Source of the DNA: UBA11524 sp045591175
GTDB lineage: Bacteria > Bacillota > Clostridia > Christensenellales > Aristaeellaceae
Assembly: GCA_045591175.1 (NCBI GenBank)
Contig: JAZNSI010000047.1
Span: 1-64,000 of the forward strand
Reading direction: 5' to 3'
DNA length: 64,000 nucleotides
Shown here: positions 46,533 through 54,431 of the stretch, piece after piece
Layout: each line of letters begins with the position of its first letter
Numbering within the stretch: position 1 is the stretch's first letter
Position numbers and translations under genes: made by a program
Notes under the pieces: generated by a model
Database searches by the model: none
Told to the model about the DNA's origin: nothing
What the model saw: the letters and a program-made list of their open reading frames with translations, nothing else

Positions 46533-47291
46533 TTACTTGAGCCGGCCGCCAAAGCGACGCTCACGGCCGCCGTAGGCCAGGAGGGCTTCATCATAATCCT
46601 GCACGGAGAAATCCGGCCAGAGCACCTTGGGGAACAGGAATTCCGCGTAGGCGCACTGGTAGAGCAGGAAATTGGACAGCCGCATTTCGCCGCTGGTGCG
46701 GATCATCAAGTCCACATCAGGCTGATTCGCGGTATAAAGCCGGTCGGAGATGGTCTGCTCATTCACCTCGTCCAGGGTGAGCTTGCCGTCCTTTACGTCC
46801 TGCGCGATGGACTTCGCTGCCCGCACCAGCTCCGCCCGTCCGCCATAGTTGAGGCAGATATTGAGGGTGAGGCCGGTGTTGTCGCCCGTGCGGCGCTCGG
46901 CCTCGATGAGCACCTCGCGCTGCTTCTCCGGGAAGAGCGCCTTGTCTCCCAGGATCAGGATACGCACGTTCTTCTCGTCCAGTTCGTCGATCTCGGACTT
47001 GAAGAAGTCCAGGATCAGCTGCATCAGCGCGCCGACTTCCTCCTTGGAGCGGTTCCAGTTCTCGGTGGAGAAGGCGTAGATGGTCAGCGCCTCGATCTTC
47101 AGGTCATCCGTGTGGCGGATGACCTCGCGCAAAGTCTCGACGCCCTGGCGGTGCCCCATGGCGACGTTCAGCTTGTGCTTCTTGGCCCAGCGACCGTTGC
47201 CGTCCATGATGATGGCGACATGCCGCGGGAGCTTGGCAAAATCCTCCCGCACCATGGCGGCACGGCGGACGCTTTTCTTGAAAATGCCCAT
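46533..47291 (-). CDS. uppS: Undecaprenyl diphosphate synthase (isoprenyl transferase)
   Basis: Builds the C55 lipid carrier for cell-wall synthesis from FPP and IPP. The 252 residues contain IMDGNGRWAK (catalytic Asp), YAFSTENWNR, and RTSGEMRLSNFLLYQ with the substrate-binding Arg and Ser. GAGGT lies 5 nt before ATG 47291, just after a terminator-like hairpin. Neighbours frr and cdsA give the classic order. Confidence 0.96.
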   Translation of the reverse strand: MGIFKKSVRRAAMVREDFAKLPRHVAIIMDGNGRWAKKHKLNVAMGHRQGVETLREVIRHTDDLKIEALTIYAFSTENWNRSKEEVGALMQLILDFFKSEIDELDEKNVRILILGDKALFPEKQREVLIEAERRTGDNTGLTLNICLNYGGRAELVRAAKSIAQDVKDGKLTLDEVNEQTISDRLYTANQPDVDLMIRTSGEMRLSNFLLYQCAYAEFLFPKVLWPDFSVQDYDEALLAYGGRERRFGGRLK

Positions 47292-47298
47292 AATACCT

Positions 47299-47345
47299 CA
47301 AAAAGGCAGACCCGCAGCCCCTCGCGGAAGCCCACGCGTCTGCCT
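47299..47345 (-). terminator. Terminator-like hairpin directly before uppS
   Basis: AGGCAGAC pairs with GTCTGCCT (47304-47311 with 47338-47345), with extra GC pairs inside; on the minus strand TTTTT follows, 12 bp before the uppS start codon. Confidence 0.7.
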
Positions 47346-47351
47346 GCAATA

Positions 47352-47570
47352 TCACACTTTTCGCGGATCGCCGTCCTGGAAGGCACTGACCGTCAATTCT
47401 CCTGCACGCGCGCGGATGACACGGAGCGTACCTTCACGCATACCGATATCCTCTTCCCCCTTGCGGCGGGGCGCACAGGTAACAAGCACCTTGGGCTCAA
47501 CGCCCCAGGCGCGGGCGGTTTCCAGCGCAGTCTCCAGCGGAAGACCCAGCAGGGATTCCCAGTTCGCCAT
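47352..47570 (-). CDS. Small conserved protein between frr and uppS
   Basis: A 72-residue soluble protein with a helical N-terminus (LPLETALETARAWGVEP) and strands with a conserved CAPRRK motif, then GTLRVIRAR. Small proteins of this look occupy this slot in many clostridia and resemble a PASTA-like half fold, but no function is known to me. It starts 5 bp after frr ends. Confidence 0.7.
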   Translation of the reverse strand: MANWESLLGLPLETALETARAWGVEPKVLVTCAPRRKGEEDIGMREGTLRVIRARAGELTVSAFQDGDPRKV

Positions 47571-47575
47571 GGAAA

Positions 47576-48136
47576 TCAGACCTCCATGATCTCCTTTTCC
47601 TTGGCGGCGGCGACGGCGTCGATCTCCTTGATCGCCTTGTCGGTCAGCTTCTGGGCGTCTTCCTCGGCCTTGCGCTGATCGTCCTCGGTGATGAGGGAGT
47701 CCTTCTTGAGCTTCTTGACCTGCTCGATGGCGTCGCGGCGGATGGCGCGCACGGCAACCTTCGCGTCCTCAGCGCCCTTCTTGACCTGCTTGGTCAGATC
47801 CTTACGGCGCTCGGCGTTCAGCTCGGGGAAGATCAGGCGGATGACTTCGCCGTCATTGTTGGGGTTCAGGCCCAGATCGCTGGTCTGGATGGCCTTCTCG
47901 ATGGCCTTCAGCATGGTCTTTTCCCAGGGCTTGATGACCATCATGCGGGCTTCGGGCACGGTGACGTTGCCGATCTGATTCAGGGGCGTGGGGGTGCCGT
48001 AGTAATCCACGGTGATGCGGTCCAGCAGCTTGGGATTGGCGCGGCCGGCGCGGATGGCCTGCATGTTGTTCTGCAGCACGACGATGGACTTGTCCATCTT
48101 GACCTTCGCCTGGTCCAGGATTTCCTTGCAAGACAT
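47576..48136 (-). CDS. frr: Ribosome recycling factor
   Basis: Splits post-termination ribosomes together with EF-G. The 186 residues show the RRF pattern: an N-terminal helix, RAGRANPKLLD, VDYYGTPTPLNQIGNV, and the long C-terminal helices with DLTKQVKKGAEDAKVAVR. The MSCKE start (48136) has AAGGAGG 7 nt upstream; the longer frame has none. Confidence 0.96.
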   Translation of the reverse strand: MSCKEILDQAKVKMDKSIVVLQNNMQAIRAGRANPKLLDRITVDYYGTPTPLNQIGNVTVPEARMMVIKPWEKTMLKAIEKAIQTSDLGLNPNNDGEVIRLIFPELNAERRKDLTKQVKKGAEDAKVAVRAIRRDAIEQVKKLKKDSLITEDDQRKAEEDAQKLTDKAIKEIDAVAAAKEKEIMEV

Positions 48137-48251
48137 AATATGACCTCCTTGTATGGGGGGATTGATTGCTTCTTCTATTGTACCTTGTTTTGGTCGGATT
48201 GGCAAGGGGTTTTTGTTTTGTGTAAATGGGCTTTGCCGCAACTCCCGCGTT

Positions 48252-48302
48252 CTCCCTCAGTCAGCGAGCAAGCTCGCTGCCAGCTCCCTCCCGGAGGGAG
48301 CC
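48252..48302 (-). repeat. Truncated copy of cruciform repeat family 2
   Basis: Read on the minus strand this matches the 3' half of the element at 49084-49212: a GCTCCCTCC/GGAGGGAGC hairpin, then CAGCGAGC/GCTCGCTG, then ACTGAGGGAG. The 5' half is absent. It lies between pyrH and frr. Confidence 0.7.
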
Positions 48303-48331
48303 CGCGGGACTAACATCCCATGCCTACTTCC

Positions 48332-49042
48332 TTAAGGATGCACAAACGTGCCGATATCGCTGCCCTCCAGGACGCGGATCAGGTTCTCCGGGTCGTCGAG
48401 GCCGAACACGCGCACCATGGACAGCTTCTGCTCCGCGCAGATGGCGAAGGCGGCAGCGTCCATCACCTTCAGGCCACGGTTGAGGGCCTCGCGGTAGGTG
48501 ATGTCCTTGATCAGGGTGGCGGTGGGATCCTTCGCGGGATCAGCGGTGTACACGCCGTCGATGTTCTTGGCCATCATGATGGCGTCCGCCTCGATCTCGA
48601 CCGCGCGCAGGGCAACAGCCGTGTCGGTGGAGAAGAAGGGGTTGCCGGAGCCGGCGGCAAACAGCACCACGCGGCCTTCCTTCAGGTGACGGCGGGCCGC
48701 CATGGCATTGAAGGGCTCGCAGAAGCGGTCCATATCCACCGCGGACTGCACCACGCAGTCCACGCCGGCCTTGCGCAGCGCATCGGACATGCACAGGCAG
48801 TTGATCACGGTGCCCAGCATGCCCATCTGGTCAGCAACGACGGCGTCCATGTTGGCGCTGGGGCCCTGACGGCCGCGCCAGATATTGCCCGCACCGATGA
48901 CGATGCCCACCTCGATGCCCATCCCGGTGATGCGGCGGATCATCTCGGCGGTTTCACGAACCTTGTCGAAGTCGAACAGGTCATTTCCGGACTTGAGGGC
49001 CTCGCCGGAGAGCTTGAGGATAATGCGCTTGTATGCAGCCAT
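48332..49042 (-). CDS. pyrH: UMP kinase
   Basis: Phosphorylates UMP to UDP. The 236-residue hexameric amino-acid-kinase-fold enzyme has ILKLSGEAL, GIVIGAGNIWRG and DAIMMAKNIDGVYTADP in order. AAGGAGG precedes ATG 49042. Normal neighbour of tsf and frr; a repeat element separates it from each. Confidence 0.96.
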   Translation of the reverse strand: MAAYKRIILKLSGEALKSGNDLFDFDKVRETAEMIRRITGMGIEVGIVIGAGNIWRGRQGPSANMDAVVADQMGMLGTVINCLCMSDALRKAGVDCVVQSAVDMDRFCEPFNAMAARRHLKEGRVVLFAAGSGNPFFSTDTAVALRAVEIEADAIMMAKNIDGVYTADPAKDPTATLIKDITYREALNRGLKVMDAAAFAICAEQKLSMVRVFGLDDPENLIRVLEGSDIGTFVHP

Positions 49043-49083
49043 GGTGGTGCCTCCTTTGTTTGTTGTGGGGAAACCGGGGACAA

Positions 49084-49212
49084 ACTCCCTCCGTCATCCG
49101 CTAAAGCGGATGCCACCTCCCTCGAGAGGGAGGCTTGGTTACTGTACTGCGCAGCCAAAAGGCTCCCTCCCGAGGGAGCTGTCAGCGGACGAAGTCCGAT
49201 GACTGAGGGAGT
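49084..49212. repeat. Cruciform repeat family 2, full copy
   Basis: 129 bp. An outer stem joins the ends (ACTCCCTC-x-GTCATC with GATGAC-x-GAGGGAGT). Inside are four hairpins: CATCCGC/GCGGATG, CCTCCCTC/GAGGGAGG, GCTCCCTC/GAGGGAGC and CGGAC/GTCCG. A second full copy lies at 62514-62630 with compensated changes in three stems. It lies between tsf and pyrH. Confidence 0.8.
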
Positions 49213-49237
49213 GTTCCTACGCAATGCTCAACCCTGC

Positions 49238-49270
49238 AAAAAACGGGGAACCGCGTGATGCAGTTCCCCG
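49238..49270 (-). terminator. Terminator of tsf
   Basis: CGGGGAAC (49244-49251) pairs with GTTCCCCG (49263-49270); six T follow on the minus strand. Confidence 0.8.
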
Positions 49271-49283
49271 AATGTGTTTGAAA

Positions 49284-50204
49284 TTACTTGGCCATCTTGG
49301 CGATTTCTTCAGCCAGGTTGTCCTTGCGCTTCTCGATGCCCTCGCCGCGCTCGAAACGAACATAGCGAACCACGTCGATGGGGGAGCCAACGGCCTTGGC
49401 GGTCTCGGCAACAACGCCCTTGATGGTCTTGTCGCCGTCCTTGACGAAGACCTGCTCCAGCAGGCAGACTTCCTTGTAGTACTTCTCGATCTGACCCTCG
49501 ACGATCTTGTCGACGATCTTCTCGGGCTTGCCGGACTCCAGAGCCTTGGCGCGGTAGATCTCGCGCTCCTTCTCCAGATTCTCGGAGTTCACTTCCTCGC
49601 GGCGGACAGCCTCGGGCTTGGCAGCGGCGATCTGCAGGCAGATGTCGTGAGCCAGCTCCTTGACGGCCTCGTTGTCGGCAGCCTCGGTGGCAACCTCAAC
49701 CAGGACGCCCACCTTGCCACCCATGTGGATGTAGGAGGACACCAGGCCGGTGGTCTCGTAGCGGGCGAAGCGGCGGACGGAGATCTTCTCGCCGATGGCC
49801 ACGGTGGCCTCGGAGATCAGGTCTTCGATGGTCTTGGTCTCGTCGTCAACGAACTTCTGAGTATTCAGAGCGTCGATGTCGGCGGGGTTGGCCAGAGCCA
49901 CGTGCTTCGCAACGGAGTTGGCGAAGTTCATGAAGTTTTCGGTCTTGGCAACGAAGTCGGTCTCGCAGTTGACTTCCACAACAGCGCCGATCTTGCCGCA
50001 CTCGGTGATGTACTGAACAACAGCACCTTCCGCAGCGATACGGCCAGCCTTCTTGGCAGCCTGGGCCAGGCCCTTCTCACGGAGGCAGTCGATGGCCTTG
50101 TCCATGTCGCCGTCGTTCTCCATGAGGGCCTTCTTGCAGTCCATCATGCCGGCCTGAGTGCGCTCGCGCAGTTCCTTAACCAGAGCAGCAGTAATATTCG
50201 CCAT
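49284..50204 (-). CDS. tsf: Elongation factor Ts
   Basis: Nucleotide exchange factor for EF-Tu. The 306 residues begin with the UBA-like domain (ALVKELRERTQAGMMDCKKAL) and the TDFV contact motif lies in CETDFVAKTENF near residue 80. MANIT (50204) is used as start, with GAGGTTG about 9 nt upstream; an in-frame TTG just before is less likely. It follows rpsB by 53 bp. Confidence 0.96.
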   Translation of the reverse strand: MANITAALVKELRERTQAGMMDCKKALMENDGDMDKAIDCLREKGLAQAAKKAGRIAAEGAVVQYITECGKIGAVVEVNCETDFVAKTENFMNFANSVAKHVALANPADIDALNTQKFVDDETKTIEDLISEATVAIGEKISVRRFARYETTGLVSSYIHMGGKVGVLVEVATEAADNEAVKELAHDICLQIAAAKPEAVRREEVNSENLEKEREIYRAKALESGKPEKIVDKIVEGQIEKYYKEVCLLEQVFVKDGDKTIKGVVAETAKAVGSPIDVVRYVRFERGEGIEKRKDNLAEEIAKMAK

Positions 50205-50257
50205 GGTATTCAACCTCTTTCTATCAATATTTGTTGGGTTGAGCTTCTGTGAGGCAA

Positions 50258-50980
50258 TTAGGCCTCAACGGGAGCTTCCACAGCCTCAGCGGACTGCTCG
50301 CCCTGCTTGCCTTCCAGGATGGCGTCGGCCATCTTGCCGGCGATCAGCTTGACAGCGCGGATGGCGTCGTCATTGCCGGGGATGACGTAGTCGATCTCGT
50401 CGGGATCGCAGTTGGTGTCAACGATGGCAACGATCGGGATGTTCAGGATGCGGGCCTCGGTCACGGCGATGTGCTCCTTGCGGGGATCGACCACGAACAG
50501 GGCGCCGGGCAGCTTCTTCATCTCGCGGATGCCGCCGATGTTGGCCTCGAGCTTTTCGCGCTCAGCCTTCAGCTGGATGACTTCCTTCTTGGGCAGCACC
50601 TCGAACTGGCCGGTGGCCTCCATCTTGTCGATGTCGTTCAGGCGCTTGATGCGGGTCTGGATGGTCTTGAAGTTGGTCAGCATGCCGCCCAGCCAGCGGT
50701 TGTTGACGTAGTACATGTTGCAGCGCTTGGCCTCGGACTCGATGGACTCCTGAGCCTGCTTCTTGGTGCCGACGAACAGCACGGTCTTGCCGGCCATCGC
50801 GGTATCACGGATGAAGTTGTAGGCCTCGTCAACCTTGCGGACGGTCTTCTGCAGGTCGATGATGTAGATGCCGTTGCGCTCGGTGAAGATGTACTGAGCC
50901 ATCTTGGGGTTCCAGCGGCGGGTCTGGTGGCCGAAGTGGACGCCAGCTTCCAGCAGCTGCTTCATGGAAATGACTGCCAT
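50258..50980 (-). CDS. rpsB: 30S ribosomal protein S2
   Basis: Ribosomal protein of the small subunit body-head junction. 240 residues with the S2 blocks MKQLLEAGVHFGHQTRRWNPKM and RWLGGMLTNFKTI, and DPRKEHIAVTEA and a short Glu/Ala-rich tail. AAGGAGG precedes the ATG. First gene of the block; its 130-nt leader may carry autoregulatory structure. Confidence 0.97.
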   Translation of the reverse strand: MAVISMKQLLEAGVHFGHQTRRWNPKMAQYIFTERNGIYIIDLQKTVRKVDEAYNFIRDTAMAGKTVLFVGTKKQAQESIESEAKRCNMYYVNNRWLGGMLTNFKTIQTRIKRLNDIDKMEATGQFEVLPKKEVIQLKAEREKLEANIGGIREMKKLPGALFVVDPRKEHIAVTEARILNIPIVAIVDTNCDPDEIDYVIPGNDDAIRAVKLIAGKMADAILEGKQGEQSAEAVEAPVEA

Positions 50981-51117
50981 TGTGGGTTTCCTCCTTGTTA
51001 TTTAGCTGCCCTTACGGGTTCAGCGGACCTCCCTGTACGCTTATGTGGCCATCCACTGCGCCTATCGTTTCAGCACAGCACAAGGAACCACAGCACACAG
51101 GTGCGTAGTCGGTTGAC

Positions 51118-51146
51118 ATTATAGCACATCGTCCAAGCGATTGCAA
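51118..51146 (-). promoter_or_regulatory. Promoter of rpsB, with a 130-nt leader
   Basis: Minus-strand TTGCAA (51146-51141), 17-bp spacer, TATAAT (51123-51118), extended -10 TGC. The long leader down to 50981 is typical of genes under ribosomal-protein autoregulation. Confidence 0.78.
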
Positions 51147-51190
51147 GCCCTTTTTTGCAGGATTTTCAAGGCTTTGCGGACTTTTTTGCA

Positions 51191-51230
51191 CAAAAAAACC
51201 GCCCGCAGCAGCGCCGCGGACAGTTGCGGT
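51191..51230 (-). terminator. Terminator of the small membrane protein gene
   Basis: ACCGC/GCGGT with an inner CCGC/GCGG, then seven T on the minus strand. Confidence 0.55.
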
Positions 51231-51454
51231 CATTCTTCATCCTTGTCTTCCCGGGCAGCCTGTTCAGCCGCCTGCTTGCGCTTGGCGCTGAGGAACATCA
51301 GCACCGCCACCGAGCCGCCAAAGCACAGCAAGCTGATGTTGAGCAACAGTTCCTTGGCCGCACCGGCGAAGAAGCCCACCAACATCAGCACGATGCTGGC
51401 TGCGATGAGAACAAGGCCAACAATGGCCAGAATACGCTGGAAATTGGCTTTCAT
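51230..51454 (-). CDS. 74-residue two-span membrane protein
   Basis: A small protein with two hydrophobic segments (about residues 7-28 and 34-53) and a charged C-terminus (KRKQAAEQAAREDKDEE). The MKANF start (51454) has AAGGAGG about 8 nt upstream; the longer frame reaches beyond the promoter. Family not recognised. It stands between rny and rpsB with its own weak promoter. Confidence 0.7.
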   Translation of the reverse strand: MKANFQRILAIVGLVLIAASIVLMLVGFFAGAAKELLLNISLLCFGGSVAVLMFLSAKRKQAAEQAAREDKDEE

Positions 51455-51485
51455 GGGGTGTACCTCCTTGGGTGGGGATGGGGAT

Positions 51486-51514
51486 ATTGTAGCATGGATC
51501 GGGCCGGATGGGAA
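51486..51514 (-). promoter_or_regulatory. Weak promoter of the 74-residue protein gene
   Basis: Minus-strand TACAAT (51491-51486) with extended -10 TGC; the -35 (TTCCCA) is poor. Confidence 0.5.
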
Positions 51515-51551
51515 GGGGGAATTTGCGGGAGCAGCACATACGTCAACAAAC

Positions 51552-51584
51552 AAAAGAACTCCCCTGCCACTTAAGACAGGGGAG
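51552..51584 (-). terminator. Terminator of rny
   Basis: CTCCCCTG (51559-51566) pairs with CAGGGGAG (51577-51584); minus-strand tail TTCTTTTG. Confidence 0.82.
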
Positions 51585-51590
51585 CAGAAA

Positions 51591-53174
51591 TCACTTCGCG
51601 TACTCCATGGAGCGGGTCTCGCGGATCACGTTCACGCGGATCTGACCCGGATACTCCATTTCCTTCTCGATGCGCTTGGCGATCTCCTTCGCCAGCACCT
51701 TGGTGCCCTCGTCGGTCACGTCGTCGGGCTTGACCATGATGCGCACCTCGCGGCCGGACTGGATCGCGTAGCACTTCTCAACGCCGGCGAAGGACATCGA
51801 GATCTCCTCCAGCTTGGTCAGGCGCTTGATGTAGTTCTCGAGGGACTCGCGGCGGGCGCCGGGACGGGCAGCGCTGATGGCGTCCGCGGCCTGCACCAGC
51901 ACAGCCTCGACGGTCTGGGGCTCCACGTCGTTGTGGTGCGCCAGGATCGCGTGGATCACGTCGTTGGACTCGTGGTACTTGCGGGCCAGCTCGCCGCCCA
52001 GGGTCACGTGGGTGCCCTCGGCCTCGTGGTCAACGGCCTTGCCGATATCGTGGAGCAGGCCGGCGCGCTTGGCCAGCTGGACGTCCGCGCCCAGCTCGGC
52101 GGCCATCAGGCCTGCCAGGTGGCTGACCTCGATGGCGTGCTTGAGCACGTTCTGGCCGTAGGAGGTGCGGTACTTCAGGCGGCCCAGGAGCTTGACCAGC
52201 TCGTGGTGGATGCCGTGCTGATTGGTCTCGAAGACAGCGGATTCGCCAGCCTCGCGGATCTGGTTCTCGACTTCCTTGCGGGCCTTCTCGACGGTCTCCT
52301 CAATGCGGGCGGGATGGATGCGGCCATCGTTGATGAGCTTCTCAACGGTCAGGCGGGCGATCTCGCGGCGCACGGGGTCAAAGGCAGACACGATGACGGC
52401 TTCGGGGGTGTCGTCGATGATCAGATCGACGCCGGTAGCGGTCTCCAGGGCGCGAATGTTGCGGCCCTCGCGGCCGATGATGCGGCCCTTCATGTCGTCG
52501 TTGGGCAGGGCGATGACGGACACGGTGGACTCAGCCACATGGTCGGCAGCGCACTTCTGGATGGCCAGGGCGATGATGTTGCGGGCCTTCTTCTCGGCCT
52601 CTTCCTTGGCGCGGGCCTCGATGTCACGCACCTGAGCGGCGGCGTCATGGAAGGCTTCCTTCTGCACGCGCTCGATGATGATCTGCTTGGCCTCGTCCTG
52701 GGTCATGGCGGCGATGCGCTCCAGCTCAGCGGTCTGCTTTGCGTGGAGAGCCTCAGCCTCCTCCTGCAGGCGATCGACTTCCTCTTCCTTGCGGTCCAGG
52801 TTGTCGGAGCGCTTCTTCAGGTCGCTTTCGCGATTATCGAGGCTGTCGCTGCGCTTGTCCAGGGACGCTTCGCGCTGCATCAGGCGGTTTTCGCTCCGCT
52901 GCACTTCCGCGCGGCGGTCACGCATTTCGCGGTCATTCTCGGCCTTTTCGGCGTCCATGGCGGCACGCGCCTTCAGGATCTCTTCCTTGGCCTCAAACAC
53001 CTTTTCCTTCTTGTAATCGTCAGCCTTGCGGACTGCGTCGTCGTAGAGGCGGCGGGCAGTCTCTTCACTGCGGTTGATCTTCTTCTCCACCATGCTCTTG
53101 CGGTAGGCATAGCCGATCGCCACGCCAATGAGCGCAAACACGATGATCAGAGCGATCCAGATGACAGGATGCAT
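51591..53174 (-). CDS. rny: Ribonuclease Y
   Basis: Membrane-bound endoribonuclease that starts mRNA decay in Firmicutes. The 527 residues comprise an N-terminal membrane helix (about 4-23), a long coiled coil (about 30-190, with repeated RxxxLDxRxxDL units), a KH domain with GRIIGREGRNIRALE and an HD domain whose catalytic pair is in GLLHDIGKAVDHE. AGGAGGGG precedes ATG. A TTGACA lies 40 bp upstream (53220-53215) but I cannot see a matching -10, so its promoter is unclear. Confidence 0.96.
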   Translation of the reverse strand: MHPVIWIALIIVFALIGVAIGYAYRKSMVEKKINRSEETARRLYDDAVRKADDYKKEKVFEAKEEILKARAAMDAEKAENDREMRDRRAEVQRSENRLMQREASLDKRSDSLDNRESDLKKRSDNLDRKEEEVDRLQEEAEALHAKQTAELERIAAMTQDEAKQIIIERVQKEAFHDAAAQVRDIEARAKEEAEKKARNIIALAIQKCAADHVAESTVSVIALPNDDMKGRIIGREGRNIRALETATGVDLIIDDTPEAVIVSAFDPVRREIARLTVEKLINDGRIHPARIEETVEKARKEVENQIREAGESAVFETNQHGIHHELVKLLGRLKYRTSYGQNVLKHAIEVSHLAGLMAAELGADVQLAKRAGLLHDIGKAVDHEAEGTHVTLGGELARKYHESNDVIHAILAHHNDVEPQTVEAVLVQAADAISAARPGARRESLENYIKRLTKLEEISMSFAGVEKCYAIQSGREVRIMVKPDDVTDEGTKVLAKEIAKRIEKEMEYPGQIRVNVIRETRSMEYAK

Positions 53175-53248
53175 GTTTGTTTCCCCTCCTTTTCGTTTTT
53201 CTTTCTAAAAACATGTGTCAAGTAAAAGTGTGGATACCGGCGGAACAC

Positions 53249-53290
53249 AAAAAGCCGCGTGGGAGGGCTTGCACCCAGTCCCGCACGGCT
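53249..53290 (-). terminator. Terminator of the candidate RNA upstream of rny
   Basis: AGCCGCGTGGGA (53253-53264) pairs with TCCCGCACGGCT (53279-53290), 11 of 12 positions; five T follow on the minus strand. There is no coding gene directly before it. Confidence 0.82.
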
Positions 53291-53669
53291 GCGCTGCTGA
53301 AATCGATGCATCCGGGGCATAAAGATCCACAGGAAAAAACGCTCCCGTGGGCATAATGCGCCCTTGGATGGTTTGAATACCTCCATTTTACCGGCAGATG
53401 AGCATCATACGCCAAGGCATACTACGCCCTCTGCGCCTCACAAAAACCACAGTTTCCCCCTCAAAACAGGCGGAAAACCAACCGGATGGCGCTCCCCAGA
53501 GCCGCCCTCCTATGCTTTTTGATACAGCCGACCGCCCTTTGAAATCACAAATAGGGGCTGCCGCCGAAAATTTGACGTGCAGAGGATCCCAAAAATCATG
53601 CACGGATTACAGGTAAACAGGGACTTTATCGAAAAACAGCCCGGAAGGATGAACCTTCTCCAGCCGATC
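53249..53669 (-). ncRNA. Candidate non-coding RNA of about 420 nt
   Basis: A consensus promoter (53676-53704) and a strong terminator (53249-53290) on the same strand enclose 420 bp with no ORF that has a ribosome site and protein-like composition. Local hairpins include CCACGGGA/TCCTGTGG shortly before the terminator. I could not match it to RNase P, tmRNA, SRP RNA or 6S RNA by the motifs I know. It may be an sRNA or a long leader whose transcript partly continues into rny. Confidence 0.55.
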
Positions 53670-53675
53670 ATACCC

Positions 53676-53704
53676 ATTGTACGCTACAAAAGTCCATCTG
53701 TCAA
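53676..53704 (-). promoter_or_regulatory. Consensus promoter of the candidate RNA
   Basis: Minus-strand TTGACA (53704-53699), exactly 17 bp, TACAAT (53681-53676). Confidence 0.8.
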
Positions 53705-53727
53705 GGGGGGGCATTGCCCCCTTTTTT
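53705..53727 (+). terminator. Plus-strand terminator-like hairpin abutting that promoter
   Basis: GGGGGC (53707-53712), loop ATT, GCCCCC (53716-53721), then six T on the plus strand. No plus-strand gene precedes it, so it may end an antisense transcript or act on the minus strand behind the gene at 53755. Confidence 0.6.
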
Positions 53728-53754
53728 CATTTAATAAGTACTATTTTGGTGAAC

Positions 53755-54243
53755 TCACGCCCCCAAACGGAGCCGTTCCGCCGTCTGGGCGAGGAACTCG
53801 GCATTGGTGGGGCGGTCTCCGACGGAGGACGCCAGGCGTCCCAAAGCCGCCCGGTACCCCTCTCCTCCCCGGGCAAAGGTCTGGGCGATGGCATGGCGGA
53901 TGGCCCGCTCCACGCAGGCGGGCGTGGTGCTGTGCTGCTCCGCCACGCGGGGATACAGGTTGCGGCTGATGGTGCGGCTCAGGCCCGGCTCCTCCAGCAG
54001 CAGCGTGAGCGCTGTGCGCAGATACGCGCAGCCCAGCAGATTCCCCGGTACGCCGATCTCCGCCAGCAGACGGCGGATGCGCTGTCCATCATCCGCCGCG
54101 GGGAAAAACCGCTGCTCCACAGGCGAAAACGTCCCCACCACCCGGCAGGGATATGCCCCCGGCGTGTCGGCGGCATGCCTGTCCACCGCCACCAGCAGCA
54201 GCGCATCTCCGCCGTTTTGCATCACCCATTCAAGCCCTGCCAT
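53755..54243 (-). CDS. Spo0A-type DNA-binding protein lacking a receiver domain
   Basis: 162 residues. The last 105 match the Spo0A effector domain: EIGVPGNLLGCAYLRTAL, NLYPRVAEQHSTT, the recognition helix VERAIRHAI, and RPTNAEFLAQTAERLRL. Spo0A normally has a phosphoacceptor receiver domain of 120 residues in front; here only about 55 unrelated residues precede (DALLLVAVDRHAADTPG). It could be a constitutive or ligand-gated relative that competes at 0A boxes. Three ATGs follow AAGGAGG; the third (54243) is spaced 8 nt and is chosen. A perfect 0A box lies upstream. Confidence 0.85.
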   Translation of the reverse strand: MAGLEWVMQNGGDALLLVAVDRHAADTPGAYPCRVVGTFSPVEQRFFPAADDGQRIRRLLAEIGVPGNLLGCAYLRTALTLLLEEPGLSRTISRNLYPRVAEQHSTTPACVERAIRHAIAQTFARGGEGYRAALGRLASSVGDRPTNAEFLAQTAERLRLGA

Positions 54244-54329
54244 CATCATACCCTCCTTCGCGATTCTCCTGCATTTTACCACGTTTTTTCCCGCAGAAAA
54301 ACCGAAAAGACTGTCATTTCCCCGCAACC

Positions 54330-54338
54330 TTTGTCGAA
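54330..54338 (+). promoter_or_regulatory. Perfect Spo0A (0A) box
   Basis: TTTGTCGAA matches the 0A consensus TTTGTCRAA. It lies about 90 bp upstream of the Spo0A-like start codon, near -68 relative to an extended -10 (TGG-TAAAAT, 54278-54273 on the minus strand). A near match (TTTATCGAA) occurs at 53625-53633 inside the candidate RNA. Confidence 0.65.
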
Positions 54339-54386
54339 AAATATCGGTGTGTATCGTTCTGCGGCGCAGGGCGAAAAAAGAGCATC

Positions 54387-54407
54387 AAAAAAGGCGGAAA
54401 ATCCGCC
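54387..54407 (-). terminator. Terminator of the cupin gene
   Basis: GGCGGA (54393-54398) pairs with TCCGCC (54402-54407); six T follow on the minus strand. Confidence 0.8.
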
Positions 54408-54431
54408 GTTTGAGCGGTTTCCGCCGGGGAT

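Noticed and set aside
53388..53603. 71-codon minus-strand frame within the candidate RNA
   Set aside because: No Shine-Dalgarno, odd composition and no recognisable motif, so I treat the region as non-coding. A 79-codon frame at 53147-53386 was rejected for the same reasons; it also overlaps the terminator and the rny start.
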